A stretch of DNA of 64,000 nucleotides from Streptomyces sp. NBC_00414 (lineage in GTDB: Bacteria > Actinomycetota > Actinomycetes > Streptomycetales > Streptomycetaceae): NCBI RefSeq assembly GCF_036038375.1, contig NZ_CP107935.1, positions 7,316,001 to 7,380,000 of the forward strand, in the 5' to 3' direction. Below the pieces are notes generated by a model, which was given only the letters and a program-made list of their open reading frames with translations, was not told the DNA's origin and did not search any database. Positions 18,395 to 27,671 of the stretch are shown piece by piece (the first letter of the stretch is position 1; every line of letters begins with the position of its first letter). The position numbers were made by a program, and so were the translations under genes.

Positions 18395-20254
18395 CTACAG
18401 GCCGAGCTCGACCTCGAACTCGCCCGCCTCAAGGATCGCCTTGACCGCGGTCAGGTACCGCGCCGCGTCCGCGCCGTCCACCAGACGGTGGTCGTAGGAC
18501 AGCGTCAGGTACGTCATGTCACGTACACCGATGACCGTGCCCTCGTCCGTCTCGATGACGGCCGGACGCTTCACCGTGGCACCGATGCCCAGGATCGCGA
18601 CCTGGTTCGGCGGCACGATGATCGTGTCGAAGAGCGCGCCGCGCGAGCCCGTGTTGGAGATGGTGAAGGTCGCGCCGGACAGCTCGTCCGGGGTGATCTT
18701 GTTCGCCCGGACCTTGCCCGCAAGCTCGGCGGTGGCCTTGGCGATACCGGCGATGTTGAGGTCGCCCGCGTGCTTGATGACCGGGGTCATCAGGCCCTTC
18801 TCGGAGTCCACCGCGATACCGACGTTCTCGGTGTCGAAGTAGGTGATCGTGCCCTCGTCGACGTTGATCCGGGCGTTGACGGCCGGGTGGGCCTTCAGCG
18901 CCTGGGCCGCCGCCTTCACGAAGAACGGCATCGGGGAGAGCTTGACGCCCTCGCGGGCCGCGAAGGAGTCCTTCGCCTGCGCGCGGAGCTTCATCAGCCG
19001 GGTGATGTCGACCTCGACGACCGAGGACAGCTGGGCCTGCTCGTGCAGGGCCTTCACCATGTTGTCGCCGATGACCTTGCGGATGCGGGGCATCTTCACG
19101 GTCTGGCCACGCAGCGGAGAGGCCTCCAGCGTCGGAGCCTTCTTGCCGGCGCTCGGCGCGGCCGAGGCGGCGGCCGGAGCCGGCTTCGCGGCGGCGGCCT
19201 TCGCGGCCTCGGCGGCGGCGATGACGTCCTGCTTGCGGATACGGCCGCCGACGCCGGTGCCCTTGACGGTGGCCAGGTCGACGCCGTTCTCGGCGGCGAG
19301 CTTGCGCACCAGCGGGGTCACGTACGCGCCGTCGTCACCGGAGGTCGCGGCGGGCGCCGCGGCCGGGGTGACGGGAGCGGGAGCCGGTACCGGCGCGGCC
19401 GGAGCCGGGTCGGGTGCCGGAGCCGTCTGCTGCTGCGGTGCGGGAGCCGAGGGCGCCTGCGGAGCCGGAGCGGCGGGGGCGGCCGGAGCCGGAGCAGCCG
19501 GGGCCGGAGCGGCGGGAGCTGCCGGGGCCGGAGCGGCGGGAGCTGCCGGGGCCGGGGCAGCGGCGGCGGGCGCCGGAGCCGGAGCTTCCGGAGCGGGCGC
19601 CGCGGCCGGAGCCGCGCCGGGGGCACCGATGACGGCCAGCTTGGCACCGACCTCGGCGGTCTCGTCCTCGGCGACCACGATCTCAAGCAGCACACCGGAG
19701 GTGGGCGCCGGGATCTCGGTGTCGACCTTGTCCGTGGAGACCTCGAGCAGCGGCTCGTCGGCCTCGACGGACTCGCCGACCTCCTTGAGCCACCGGGTGA
19801 CGGTGCCCTCGGTGACCGACTCGCCCAGCGCCGGAAGCACCACGTCGGTGCCCTCGGCGCCGCCACCGCCGGAGGCGGCCTCGGCGGTCGGGGCCGGCGC
19901 CGGAGCGTCGGTCTCGGTGGACGGGGTGGTCTGCGGGGCCGGCTCCGGAGCGGACTCCTCGGCGGCGGGAGCGGGCGCGGGCTCGGCGGCCGGGGCGGAC
20001 TCGGCGGGGGCGCCGGAGCCGTCGTCGATGACGGCCAGCTCGGCGCCGACCTCGACGGTCTCGTCCTCGGCGACCTTGATGGAGGCGAGTACGCCGGCTG
20101 CGGGGGAGGGGATCTCGGTGTCGACCTTGTCGGTGGACACCTCAAGCAGCGGCTCGTCGGCCTCGACGCGCTCGCCCTCGGCCTTCAGCCAGCGGGTGAC
20201 AGTGCCCTCGGTGACGCTCTCGCCGAGCGCCGGAAGGGTTACGGAAACCGCCAT
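18395..20254 (-). CDS. sucB: dihydrolipoyl acyltransferase E2 (2-oxoglutarate/pyruvate dehydrogenase)
   Basis: A 619-aa E2 core protein that passes acyl groups from E1 to CoA. It has two lipoyl domains (about 2-77 and 136-210) with lipoylated lysines K43 and K176 in identical STDKVDTE motifs, a long Ala/Pro linker (about 211-320), a peripheral-subunit-binding domain (about 325-365, [15 protein letters not shown]) and a catalytic domain with the SYDHRLVDG motif. Streptomyces label it SucB; the M. tuberculosis counterpart DlaT serves pyruvate dehydrogenase, and the aceE neighbour suggests the same here. ATG 20254 has AAGGAG 11 nt upstream. It lies 68 bp after lpdA, likely in one operon. Confidence 0.94.
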   Translation of the reverse strand: MAVSVTLPALGESVTEGTVTRWLKAEGERVEADEPLLEVSTDKVDTEIPSPAAGVLASIKVAEDETVEVGAELAVIDDGSGAPAESAPAAEPAPAPAAEESAPEPAPQTTPSTETDAPAPAPTAEAASGGGGAEGTDVVLPALGESVTEGTVTRWLKEVGESVEADEPLLEVSTDKVDTEIPAPTSGVLLEIVVAEDETAEVGAKLAVIGAPGAAPAAAPAPEAPAPAPAAAAPAPAAPAAPAPAAPAAPAPAAPAPAAPAAPAPQAPSAPAPQQQTAPAPDPAPAAPVPAPAPVTPAAAPAATSGDDGAYVTPLVRKLAAENGVDLATVKGTGVGGRIRKQDVIAAAEAAKAAAAKPAPAAASAAPSAGKKAPTLEASPLRGQTVKMPRIRKVIGDNMVKALHEQAQLSSVVEVDITRLMKLRAQAKDSFAAREGVKLSPMPFFVKAAAQALKAHPAVNARINVDEGTITYFDTENVGIAVDSEKGLMTPVIKHAGDLNIAGIAKATAELAGKVRANKITPDELSGATFTISNTGSRGALFDTIIVPPNQVAILGIGATVKRPAVIETDEGTVIGVRDMTYLTLSYDHRLVDGADAARYLTAVKAILEAGEFEVELGL

Positions 20255-20322
20255 GGTTTCGGTTGCTCCTTACGAATTGCGGAAGTCTGTGTCGTCGCGG
20301 CGTTGTATCGACCGAGGGTCGG

Positions 20323-21711
20323 TCAGTCGTGCGAGTGCAGCGGCTTGCCCGCGAGAGCGAGGTGGGCCTCGCCCATCGCCTCGTTCTGCGTCGGGTGAGC
20401 GTGGATGAGCTGCGCGACCTCGGCGGGCAGCGCCTCCCAGTTGTAGATCAACTGGGCTTCGCCCACCTGCTCGCCCATACGGTCGCCGACCATGTGGACG
20501 CCGACCACGGCGCCGTCCTTGACCTGGACGAGCTTGATCTCGCCCGCGGTCTTGAGGATCTTGCTCTTGCCGTTGCCCGCGAGGTTGTACTTCAGAGCGA
20601 CGACCTTGTCCGCACCGTAGATCTCCTTGGCCTTGGCCTCGGTGATGCCGACGGAGGCGACCTCAGGGTGGCAGTACGTCACCCGGGGCACGCCGTCGTA
20701 GTCGATCGGGACGGTCTTGAGACCGGCCAGACGCTCCGCCACCAGGATGCCCTCGGCGAAGCCGACGTGCGCGAGCTGGAGCGTCGGGACGAGGTCACCG
20801 ACGGCCGAGACGGTCGGCACGTTGGTGCGCATGTACTCGTCGACCAGGACGTAGCCGCGGTCCGTCGCGACGCCCTGCTCCTCGTAACCGAGACCGGCGG
20901 AGACCGGGCCGCGGCCGATGGCGACCAGGAGGATCTCCGCCTCGAAGGTCTTGCCGTCGGCGAGGGTCACGCGGACGCCGTCCTGCGTGTACTCGGCCTT
21001 GTCGAAGAAGGTGCCGAGGTTGAACTTGATGCCGCGCTTGCGGAACGCGCGCTCAAGAAGCTTGGAGCTGTTCTCGTCCTCGACCGGGACGAGGTGCTTG
21101 AGGCCCTCGATCACGGTGACGTCGGTGCCGAACGACTTCCACGCGGAGGCGAACTCGACTCCGATGACACCGCCGCCCAGCACGATCGCGGACTGCGGGA
21201 CGCGGTCCAGCGTCAGCGCGTGGTCCGAGGAGATGATGCGGTTGCCGTCGATGTCCAGGCCCGGCAGCGACTTCGGCACGGAGCCGGTCGCCAGGAGCAC
21301 GTGACGGCCCTCGACGCGCCGCCCGCCGACGTCCACGGAGGTGGGGGACGAAAGACGGCCCTCACCCTCGATGTACGTCACCTTGCGGGAGGCCACGAGG
21401 CCCTGCAGGCCCTTGTAGAGGCCGCTGATCACGTCGTCCTTGTACTTGTGGACGGCGGCGATGTCGATGCCCTCGAAGGTGGCCTTGACACCGAACTGCT
21501 CGCTCTCGCGTGCCTGGTCGGCGATCTCGCCGGCATGCAGCAGGGCCTTGGTGGGAATGCAGCCGTTGTGCAGGCAGGTGCCGCCGAGCTTGTTCTTCTC
21601 GATCAGGGCGACGTCCAGGCCCAACTGCGCTCCGCGCAGGGCCGCGGCGTAGCCGCCGCTACCACCGCCGAGGATCACTAGGTCGAAAACGGTGCTGGCG
21701 TCGTTCGCCAC
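20323..21711 (-). CDS. lpdA: dihydrolipoyl dehydrogenase (E3)
   Basis: A 462-aa flavoprotein that reoxidises dihydrolipoamide with NAD+. Visible motifs: FAD-binding ILGGGSGGYAAA; the redox disulfide C46/C51 in GGTCLHNGCIPTK; NAD-binding VLGGGVIGVEFAS; and the C-terminal catalytic HAHPTQNEA. The GTG start at 21711 is chosen because GGAGG lies 7 nt upstream. It heads the lpdA-E2 pair. Together with lipA, lipB and aceE it completes the set needed for the pyruvate or 2-oxoglutarate complexes, apart from the 2-oxoglutarate E1. Confidence 0.96.
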   Translation of the reverse strand: MANDASTVFDLVILGGGSGGYAAALRGAQLGLDVALIEKNKLGGTCLHNGCIPTKALLHAGEIADQARESEQFGVKATFEGIDIAAVHKYKDDVISGLYKGLQGLVASRKVTYIEGEGRLSSPTSVDVGGRRVEGRHVLLATGSVPKSLPGLDIDGNRIISSDHALTLDRVPQSAIVLGGGVIGVEFASAWKSFGTDVTVIEGLKHLVPVEDENSSKLLERAFRKRGIKFNLGTFFDKAEYTQDGVRVTLADGKTFEAEILLVAIGRGPVSAGLGYEEQGVATDRGYVLVDEYMRTNVPTVSAVGDLVPTLQLAHVGFAEGILVAERLAGLKTVPIDYDGVPRVTYCHPEVASVGITEAKAKEIYGADKVVALKYNLAGNGKSKILKTAGEIKLVQVKDGAVVGVHMVGDRMGEQVGEAQLIYNWEALPAEVAQLIHAHPTQNEAMGEAHLALAGKPLHSHD

Positions 21712-21931
21712 GTCACGTCCTCCATGCATGTGCGCCGGCGCCGGTCTCCAGTGACCGGGCGGCGGCTGGTGTGGCCGCTCTTCCTTCGGCCCTGTGAATG
21801 GGCCCTGTCCTGCCGAGCCCATCTTCGCACTTGTCGACGACAGGCGGGACGCCGGGCTGCGCTGTGGGACGTCTGATCGATCACACGAGCCCCGTCAGGG
21901 GCGCGGGGAACCGTGCGATCAGCCGCATACG

Positions 21932-21961
21932 GCCCGCACCCGCCGTGGAGCGGGTGCGGGC
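21932..21961. terminator. hairpin downstream of pepA
   Basis: A perfect 12-bp stem, GCCCGCACCCGC / GCGGGTGCGGGC, with loop CGTGGA, 19 bp after the pepA stop. A family-1 repeat copy lies just to the left (about 21894-21916). It is a probable terminator of pepA that insulates it from lpdA. Confidence 0.7.
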
Positions 21962-21979
21962 TCGATCATGGGGCGGGCG

Positions 21980-23521
21980 TCAGCCCAGATCCCCCGCAGC
22001 CGTCAGCTCGGCGAGCCGGACCAACGTACGCACGGCGGACCCCGTACCACCCTTGGGCGTGTACCCGAACGGACCCTGTTCGTTGAAGGCGGGCCCGGCG
22101 ATGTCGAGGTGAGCCCAGGTGATGCCCTCGCCGACGAACTCCTTCAGGAAGAGCCCGGCCACGAGGCCGCCGCCGTAGCGCTCGCCCATGTTGGCGATGT
22201 CGGCGGTCGGGGAGTCCATCCCCTTCTTCAGGTGGTCCGGCAGCGGCATCGGCCAGGCGGCCTCGCCGACCTCCTCGGCCGCCTCGTGCACGGCGGAGCG
22301 GAAGGCGTCGTCGTTGGCCATGATCCCGAACGTGCGGTTGCCGAGCGCCAGCATCATCGCGCCGGTCAGGGTCGCCACGTCGACGATCGCGTCGGGCTTG
22401 TCCTCGGACGCCTTGGCGAGCGCGTCGGCGAGGACGAGCCGGCCCTCGGCGTCGGTGTTGAGGACCTCGACGGTCTTGCCGCTGTACATGCGCAGCACGT
22501 CGCCCGGACGGGTGGCGGAGCCGGAGGGCATGTTCTCGGCCAGCGCGAGCCAGCCGGTCACGTTGACCTCAAGGCCCAGACGCGCGGCGGCGACCACGGC
22601 CGCGAAGACCGCCGCCGCACCGCTCATGTCGCACTTCATCGTCTCGTTGTGCCCGGCGGGCTTGAGCGAGATGCCGCCCGAGTCGTAGGTGATGCCCTTG
22701 CCGATGAAGGCGAGGTGCTTCTTCGCCTTGGAGGACGTGTACGACAGCTTCACCAGGCGGGGCGCGGACGCGGAACCGGCGCCGACGCCGAGGATGCCGC
22801 CGTAGCCGCCCTTGGCGAGGGCCTTCTCGTCGAGCACCTGCACCTTGATGCCGTGCTCCTTGGCCGCGGCCTGCGCGACGGCGGCGAAGGCCTCCGGGTT
22901 CAGGTCGTTCGGCGGGGTGTTGATGAGGTCGCGGGCGCGGTTCAGCTCCTCGGACACGGCCGTGGCGCGCTCGACGGCCGCCTTGAACGCCTTGTCGCGG
23001 GGCTTGCCGCCGAGCAGCGCGGCCTCGCCGAGCGGGGCCTTGCCGTTCTTGGCGCCGCTCCCGTTCTCGGCGGTCTCCTTGTACGTGTCGAAGGCGTACG
23101 CGCCGAGCAGCACACCCTCGCCGACGGCGCCCGCGTCCGCGGCGTCCGAGATCGGCAGGGCGAACGCGGCCTTCTTGGTGCCGGCCAGGGCGCGGGCGGC
23201 GGCGCCGGCCGCGCGGCGCAGCGTCTCCGCGGAGAAGGAGCCGTCCTTCTCCGGGAGGGCGCCGAGGCCGACCGCCAGGACGAGCGGTGCCTTGAAGCCG
23301 GACGGTGCCGGCAGCTTCGTCACCTCGCCCTCGCCGCCCGAGGCGCCGAGGGTCTCCAGAACGCCGGCGAGCCTGCCGTCGTACGCCTTGTCCACGGCCT
23401 CGGCGCCCGGTGCGACAACAAGGTCCCCGGACTTGGATCCGGTGACCTTGGCGACACCGACGACGATCGCGTCGGTGCGCAGACCGGGCGCCGCGGCGGT
23501 GCTGAGAGTGAGAGCAGTCAC
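21980..23521 (-). CDS. pepA: leucyl aminopeptidase (M17 family)
   Basis: A 513-aa cytosolic di-metal aminopeptidase that trims N-terminal residues. The M17 signature NTDAEGRLVLADAL is intact, with upstream metal and catalytic elements FIGKGITYDSGGISLKP and KCDMSGAAAV. The start is GTG 23521 (MTALTLSTAA); the Shine-Dalgarno sequence is weak (GGAAG about 15 nt upstream). The conserved pepA/lpdA/E2 neighbourhood is typical of actinobacteria. In bacteria PepA can also bind DNA, but nothing here indicates that. Confidence 0.95.
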   Translation of the reverse strand: MTALTLSTAAAPGLRTDAIVVGVAKVTGSKSGDLVVAPGAEAVDKAYDGRLAGVLETLGASGGEGEVTKLPAPSGFKAPLVLAVGLGALPEKDGSFSAETLRRAAGAAARALAGTKKAAFALPISDAADAGAVGEGVLLGAYAFDTYKETAENGSGAKNGKAPLGEAALLGGKPRDKAFKAAVERATAVSEELNRARDLINTPPNDLNPEAFAAVAQAAAKEHGIKVQVLDEKALAKGGYGGILGVGAGSASAPRLVKLSYTSSKAKKHLAFIGKGITYDSGGISLKPAGHNETMKCDMSGAAAVFAAVVAAARLGLEVNVTGWLALAENMPSGSATRPGDVLRMYSGKTVEVLNTDAEGRLVLADALAKASEDKPDAIVDVATLTGAMMLALGNRTFGIMANDDAFRSAVHEAAEEVGEAAWPMPLPDHLKKGMDSPTADIANMGERYGGGLVAGLFLKEFVGEGITWAHLDIAGPAFNEQGPFGYTPKGGTGSAVRTLVRLAELTAAGDLG

Positions 23522-23859
23522 GGTGGTGAAATCTCGCTTCCGTTGAGTTGCTGAGGCCGTCAGGGGTGAGGTCGGCCCGGGCGTTCGGATTCCCACGCAC
23601 GAGCCTACGCGCGGTGCCGCGTTTAGCTCCCACCAGTGGGGGGTCGCCCCCGGGGCTGCGCCCCAGACCCCCTGTCGCGCTGACACGCTCGTCCTCGAAC
23701 GCCGGACGGGCTAAAAGATTCGCGGACGGGCTGAGAGATGTCCGCCGGTCCGGGGACATCTCAGCCCGTCCGGCGTTTGAGGACCGGGGGTTCGGGGGCA
23801 GCGCCCCCGAGGTCAGTGACGGGACGGGTAGGGGCGGCGGGGGCGAAGAAGGCCCGCCG
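23522..23859. repeat. gene-free spacer with family-2 inverted repeat
   Basis: The spacer between pepA and cobS has no gene. Between about 23690 and 23850 it holds a composite inverted repeat: GTCCTCGAACGCCGGAC faces GTCCGGCGTTTGAGGAC, and GACGGGCTGAGAGATGTCC faces an almost complementary copy. It continues rightwards into the GGGTAGGGGCGGCGGGGG block, as at 1715-1910. The right arm ends close to the cobS stop and probably ends that transcript. Confidence 0.7.
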
Positions 23860-24690
23860 CTAGGCGAAGAGGCAGAAGGCGACCAGAGCCACCGTCGAGG
23901 CGGTCTCTTCGAGCGCGCCGAAGACATCCCCCGTCACACCACCGAGGCGTCGCGTGCAGTGCCGCAGCAGAAGCTCGGCCGCACCGCAGCCGAGCAGGAC
24001 GGCCAGGACGGAACCGAGAACGCCGTACGTCCCGAGCAGCGCCCCCGCCCCACCCGCCGCAACAGCCACCACCACAGCCGCCAGCAGGGCACCCCGTACG
24101 GGAACCGTGCCCGCCACCACCGCCCCCAGCCCCTCGGGCCGGGCGGCCGCCACCCCCGTACGCGCGGCCAGCGTGAGGGCGAGACGGCCGGCGGTCGCGG
24201 ACACGACGGCAGCGAGGGCGCCCCGGGCCCAGGACCCCTCGTACGCCTGGGAGAGCGCCGCCACCTGCCCGAGCAGGACGAACAGCAGCGTGATGACCCC
24301 GAACGGTCCGATGTCCGACTGCTTCATGATGCGCAGCGCGTCCTCGGCGGGCTTGCCGCTGCCGAGGCCGTCGGCGGTGTCGGCGAGCCCGTCGAGATGG
24401 AGGCCGCGCGTGAGGACGGCGGGCACGGCGGCGCTCGCCACGGCCGCGAGGAGCGGGCCCGCCCCCAGCACCAGCAGGAACAGTCCGGTCGCGGCGGCCA
24501 GGGCGCCCACGGCGAGACCGGCGACGGGCGCGCTCAGCATCCCGGCGCGCGCGGCCCCTCGGTCCCAGCGGTGTACGGCGACGGGGAAGACCGTGAGCGT
24601 GCCGAAGGCGAAGCGGAGTCCGTCGGTCCAGGGTGCCGCGGAGGTCCCGGGCGGGGGAGCGGGCGGCGGTGTGGGCGGGGGCGTGGACAC
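23860..24690 (-). CDS. cobS: adenosylcobinamide-GDP ribazoletransferase (cobalamin synthase)
   Basis: A 276-aa polytopic membrane enzyme that joins adenosylcobinamide-GDP to alpha-ribazole, the last assembly step of cobalamin. The diagnostic HLDGLADTADGLG motif (metal-binding aspartates) is present near residue 98, followed by MKQSDIGPFG. The N-terminus is Pro-rich. The GTG start at 24690 has no Shine-Dalgarno sequence; TAGCCT lies 6 nt upstream, which suggests a leaderless mRNA. cobT and cobU lie 3-6 kb away on the same strand. Confidence 0.94.
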   Translation of the reverse strand: MSTPPPTPPPAPPPGTSAAPWTDGLRFAFGTLTVFPVAVHRWDRGAARAGMLSAPVAGLAVGALAAATGLFLLVLGAGPLLAAVASAAVPAVLTRGLHLDGLADTADGLGSGKPAEDALRIMKQSDIGPFGVITLLFVLLGQVAALSQAYEGSWARGALAAVVSATAGRLALTLAARTGVAAARPEGLGAVVAGTVPVRGALLAAVVVAVAAGGAGALLGTYGVLGSVLAVLLGCGAAELLLRHCTRRLGGVTGDVFGALEETASTVALVAFCLFA

Positions 24691-24696
24691 CGGCGC

Positions 24697-24767
24697 AGGC
24701 TACCCGGGGCGCTCGGGCGGCGCTCGGGCGGCGACCGGGAGACGCTCATGGCAGTCATGGATAAAGT
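24697..24767. promoter_or_regulatory. divergent leaderless-type -10 boxes for cobS and the membrane protein
   Basis: On the minus strand TAGCCT (24702-24697) sits 6 nt before the cobS GTG. On the plus strand TAAAGT (24762-24767) sits 6 nt before ATG 24774. Neither gene has a Shine-Dalgarno sequence. Both positions match a -10 element whose start site would fall on the start codon. Inferred, not measured. Confidence 0.45.
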
Positions 24768-24773
24768 GCGCAC

Positions 24774-25541
24774 ATGGGGCATTGGTGGACACGGAACATC
24801 ATCGAGCCGGGAAAGCTGCCGCTGCTGCTGGCGCTGGCCTCCTTCGTCCTCACCTTCGTGATCACCCGGATCGTGGTCCGGCTCATCCGGGCGGGCAAGG
24901 GCCCGTTCGGCAACGTCAAGGCGGGTGGTCTGCACATCCATCACGTCGTCCCCGGGGTCGTCCTGACCGTGATCGGCGGGTTCGGCGCGGTGGGCAGCGA
25001 CCGGCACGGCTTCGGCTCGGCGGCGTTCGCCGTGGTGTTCGGGATGGGCGCGGGGCTGGTGCTCGACGAGTTCGCGCTGATCCTGCACCTCGACGACGTC
25101 TACTGGAGCGAGGAAGGCCGCAAGAGCGTCGAGGTCGTGGTGGTCACGGCGGCCCTGGTCGGCCTGATGCTCAGCGGCTTCCTGCCGTTCGGCGTCAACG
25201 ACCTCACCGAGGACGAACTGCACGACCGGGCCGGCGTCGTCCTGAGCATCGGCATGAACTTCCTCTTCGCGCTGATGGCCCTGAGCAAGGGCAAGGCCCG
25301 AATGGCGATCTTCGGGGTCATCGTCCCGCTGGTCGCCCTCGTCGGCGCGCTCCGGCTGGCCCGCCCCACGTCACCCTGGGCCAGGCGCTTCTATCGGCGA
25401 CGGCCGCGCGCCCGGGCCAGGGCCCGGCTGCGGGCCTACCACCACGACCGCCGCTGGGCGGGACCCCGCCGCAGATTCCAGGACCTGATCGGCGGCAAGC
25501 CCGACCCGGAACCGGCCCGCTCCCTGCCCGGACGCCCCTGA
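24774..25541 (+). CDS. integral membrane protein, conserved hypothetical
   Basis: A 255-aa protein with about five to six hydrophobic segments and a very basic C-terminal tail (residues about 200-240, RRRPRARARARLRAYHH). A conserved-looking GLHIHHVVPG sits at the end of the first loop, and LDEFALILHLDDVYW follows the third segment; the His and Asp clusters could bind metal. I do not recognise a named family. It lies between cobS (divergent, 83 bp) and a DUF2156 membrane protein (convergent, 16 bp). The basic tail suggests contact with anionic lipid or nucleic acid. Function unknown. Confidence 0.8.
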   Translation: MGHWWTRNIIEPGKLPLLLALASFVLTFVITRIVVRLIRAGKGPFGNVKAGGLHIHHVVPGVVLTVIGGFGAVGSDRHGFGSAAFAVVFGMGAGLVLDEFALILHLDDVYWSEEGRKSVEVVVVTAALVGLMLSGFLPFGVNDLTEDELHDRAGVVLSIGMNFLFALMALSKGKARMAIFGVIVPLVALVGALRLARPTSPWARRFYRRRPRARARARLRAYHHDRRWAGPRRRFQDLIGGKPDPEPARSLPGRP

Positions 25542-25557
25542 CCCGTGTCCGCTCACC

Positions 25558-27327
25558 TCACCCGCGCGAGTCCAGACGCCTGCGGTGCAGCCACTTCGGC
25601 AGGCCCGGCGCCTCCAGGAACCCTTCCGCGCGGGCGGCGGCGAGCCCGATGCGCGGCAGGTCGGCGCTCTTCTCGAAGAGCAGGAACCGTGGCTCCCAGA
25701 TGGGCCGGTACTTGGCGTTGGCGCGGTACAGGGACTCGATCTGCCACCAGCGCGAGAAGAAGCTGAGCAGTGAGCGCCACAGCCGCAGCACCGGCCCCGC
25801 GCCGAGGCGCGCGCCGCGCTCGAAGACGGAACGGAACATCGCGAAGTTGAGCGAGACCTGCGTGATCCCGATCCCGGGCGCCTGCTGGAGGAGCTGGATG
25901 ACCATGAACTCCATGAGCCCGTTCTCGGCGTCCCGGTCCCGCCGCATCAGATCGAGGGAGAGCCCGCGGGGCCCCCAGGGCACGAAGGAGAGCACGGCTC
26001 TCAACTCGCCCTCCGCCGCTGCCTCCCCGGTGCCGCCGTCGCGGCATTCGAGCATCACGCACCGCCCGTCGCCCGGGTCCCCGAGCCGCCCCAGCGCCAT
26101 GCTGAAGCCGCGCTCGGTCGCCCCGTCCCGCCAGTCGTCCGCGCGTTCGAGGAGGTACGCCATCTCGTCGGCCGGGATGTCCTCGTGCCGCCGGACGCGT
26201 ACCCGGTAGCCCGCCCGCTGTACGCGGTTGTAGGCCTGGCGGACGGTCCGCATGGCCCGCCCGTCGAGGGTGAACTCGGCGGTCTCCACGATCGCCTCGT
26301 CCCCGAGTTCCAGCGCGTCGAGACCGTGCCGGGCGTAGACGGTCCCGGCCTCCTCGCTCGCGCCCATCACGGCCGGGATCCAGCCGTGGGCGCGCGCCTC
26401 GGAGAGCCAGGGCTCGATGGCGCCGGGCCACGCCTCGGGATCGCCGATGGGGTCGCCGGAGGCCAGCGAGACGCCGCCCACGACCCGGTAGGGGACGGCC
26501 GCCTTGCCGGTCGGCGACCACACCACGCTCTTCTCGCGGCGCAGCGCGAAGTAGCCGAGTGAGTCCCGGTCTCCGTGCCGGTCGAGCAGCGTCCGCAGTC
26601 GTTCCTCGTCGTCCGCGGTGAGCGGGTCGACGACGCGGCGGGAGCGGAAGGCCGCGTAGAGGACGGCGAGGACGAGCAGGGTGCTGAGTACGTTGATGGC
26701 GACGTTCACCCAGTTGGGAGTGGTGATCCCGGGGAAGCGGGAGTCGTCGGCGGCGACCGAGATCAGTCGCAGGGTGCCGTAGCGCCAGCGGTCGGTGAAG
26801 GTCGACAGGTGTGCGTCGTCGGCGTGGTTGGTGACGGTCACCAGGAGGGCGGCCAGCAGGGAGCAGACGAGGAGCCCGCCGACGCCGACGGCCGCCGCGA
26901 GCCTGGGGTTCGAGCGGTCGCCCTTCGCGTAGAACGCGCTGCGGCCGATGATCAGGGACGCGACGAACGCGGCCGTCAGGGCGAGGGAGATCCAGTTCTG
27001 GGGGTACCGGCGGACCTCCGGGAAGACCATGGCGAAGGCGAACAGCAGCAGGAACGCTCCGCTGAGGGCGAGGTTGAGGATCCAGGCGGCTCGTTTGCGG
27101 CGGCGCATCGTGATCGCCAGGAACATGGTGAACACGCCTGACGCGAAGCCGGCGGTCAGCAGGTACGGGGTGAAGTAGTCCTCGGTGTTGTGGCGCCGCA
27201 CGTCCTGGCCGAGGGAGACCCATACGGCGCTCAGGAAGTTGAGGAACGCGACGGTGCGGAGGTACCACACGGCGAATGTCGCGGCCGCGTCCGGCTTGTG
27301 CGCGACGGTGAATCGGGCGCTTCCCAT
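25558..27327 (-). CDS. phosphatidylglycerol lysyltransferase-like protein (DUF2156)
   Basis: A 589-aa protein with six or so membrane helices in residues 20-235, then a cytosolic bi-lobed GNAT-like DUF2156 domain (about 245-560). Motifs typical of MprF/LysX C-terminal domains are visible: VVGGVSLASGDPIGDPEAW, RQAYNRVQRAGYRV, LSLDLMRRD and the closing IESLYRANAKYRPIWEPRF. MprF-type enzymes move aminoacyl groups from tRNA to phosphatidylglycerol, giving resistance to cationic peptides. No tRNA-synthetase domain is fused, so this is the stand-alone type. ATG 27327 has no Shine-Dalgarno sequence but has TATGAT 8 nt upstream. Confidence 0.88.
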   Translation of the reverse strand: MGSARFTVAHKPDAAATFAVWYLRTVAFLNFLSAVWVSLGQDVRRHNTEDYFTPYLLTAGFASGVFTMFLAITMRRRKRAAWILNLALSGAFLLLFAFAMVFPEVRRYPQNWISLALTAAFVASLIIGRSAFYAKGDRSNPRLAAAVGVGGLLVCSLLAALLVTVTNHADDAHLSTFTDRWRYGTLRLISVAADDSRFPGITTPNWVNVAINVLSTLLVLAVLYAAFRSRRVVDPLTADDEERLRTLLDRHGDRDSLGYFALRREKSVVWSPTGKAAVPYRVVGGVSLASGDPIGDPEAWPGAIEPWLSEARAHGWIPAVMGASEEAGTVYARHGLDALELGDEAIVETAEFTLDGRAMRTVRQAYNRVQRAGYRVRVRRHEDIPADEMAYLLERADDWRDGATERGFSMALGRLGDPGDGRCVMLECRDGGTGEAAAEGELRAVLSFVPWGPRGLSLDLMRRDRDAENGLMEFMVIQLLQQAPGIGITQVSLNFAMFRSVFERGARLGAGPVLRLWRSLLSFFSRWWQIESLYRANAKYRPIWEPRFLLFEKSADLPRIGLAAARAEGFLEAPGLPKWLHRRRLDSRG

Positions 27328-27408
27328 GAAAGTGGATCATATGGGGCACCCGTGCCGCCGGACCGCCTCCGCGGCGGAACGGCCCGCGCGCCACGCACCT
27401 GCGCCCCG

Positions 27409-27650
27409 GCGCGGGTGACCCCAGCCGGCCCGCACCCGTGTTTTTTAGGGGCGCGGGGAACGGCGCGGGTGACCCCCGCCGACCCGCACCCGTGTTTTTT
27501 TAGGGGTGCGAGGAACTGCGCGGGTCACCCGAGCCGGCCCGCACCAGTGCTTTTTTAGGGGCGCGGGGAACGGCGCGGCCAACCCCCACCGGGGCTTTCA
27601 GGGGCGCGGGGAACTGCGCGGCCAGCCCCCACGGACCCGCACCCCCCAAC
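27409..27650 (+). repeat. 55-bp tandem repeat array built on the family-1 element
   Basis: The gene-free spacer 27328-27671 between cobT and the DUF2156 gene holds repeat cores starting at 27448, 27503, 27558 and 27601. The first three are exactly 55 bp apart; the last interval is 43 bp. Each unit has the GGGGCGCGGGGAACNGCGC core, a CCGNCCCGCACC segment and a run of six or seven T before the next core. A partial unit tail precedes the first core. Units 1 and 2 differ at several positions, so the array is not very recent. Confidence 0.85.
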
Positions 27651-27671
27651 CCCCCCCCCGCGGCGCAGCCC

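Noticed and set aside
27409-27650. CRISPR-like array of evenly spaced repeats
   Set aside because: Whole 55-bp units repeat, with no unique spacers, and no cas genes are present.
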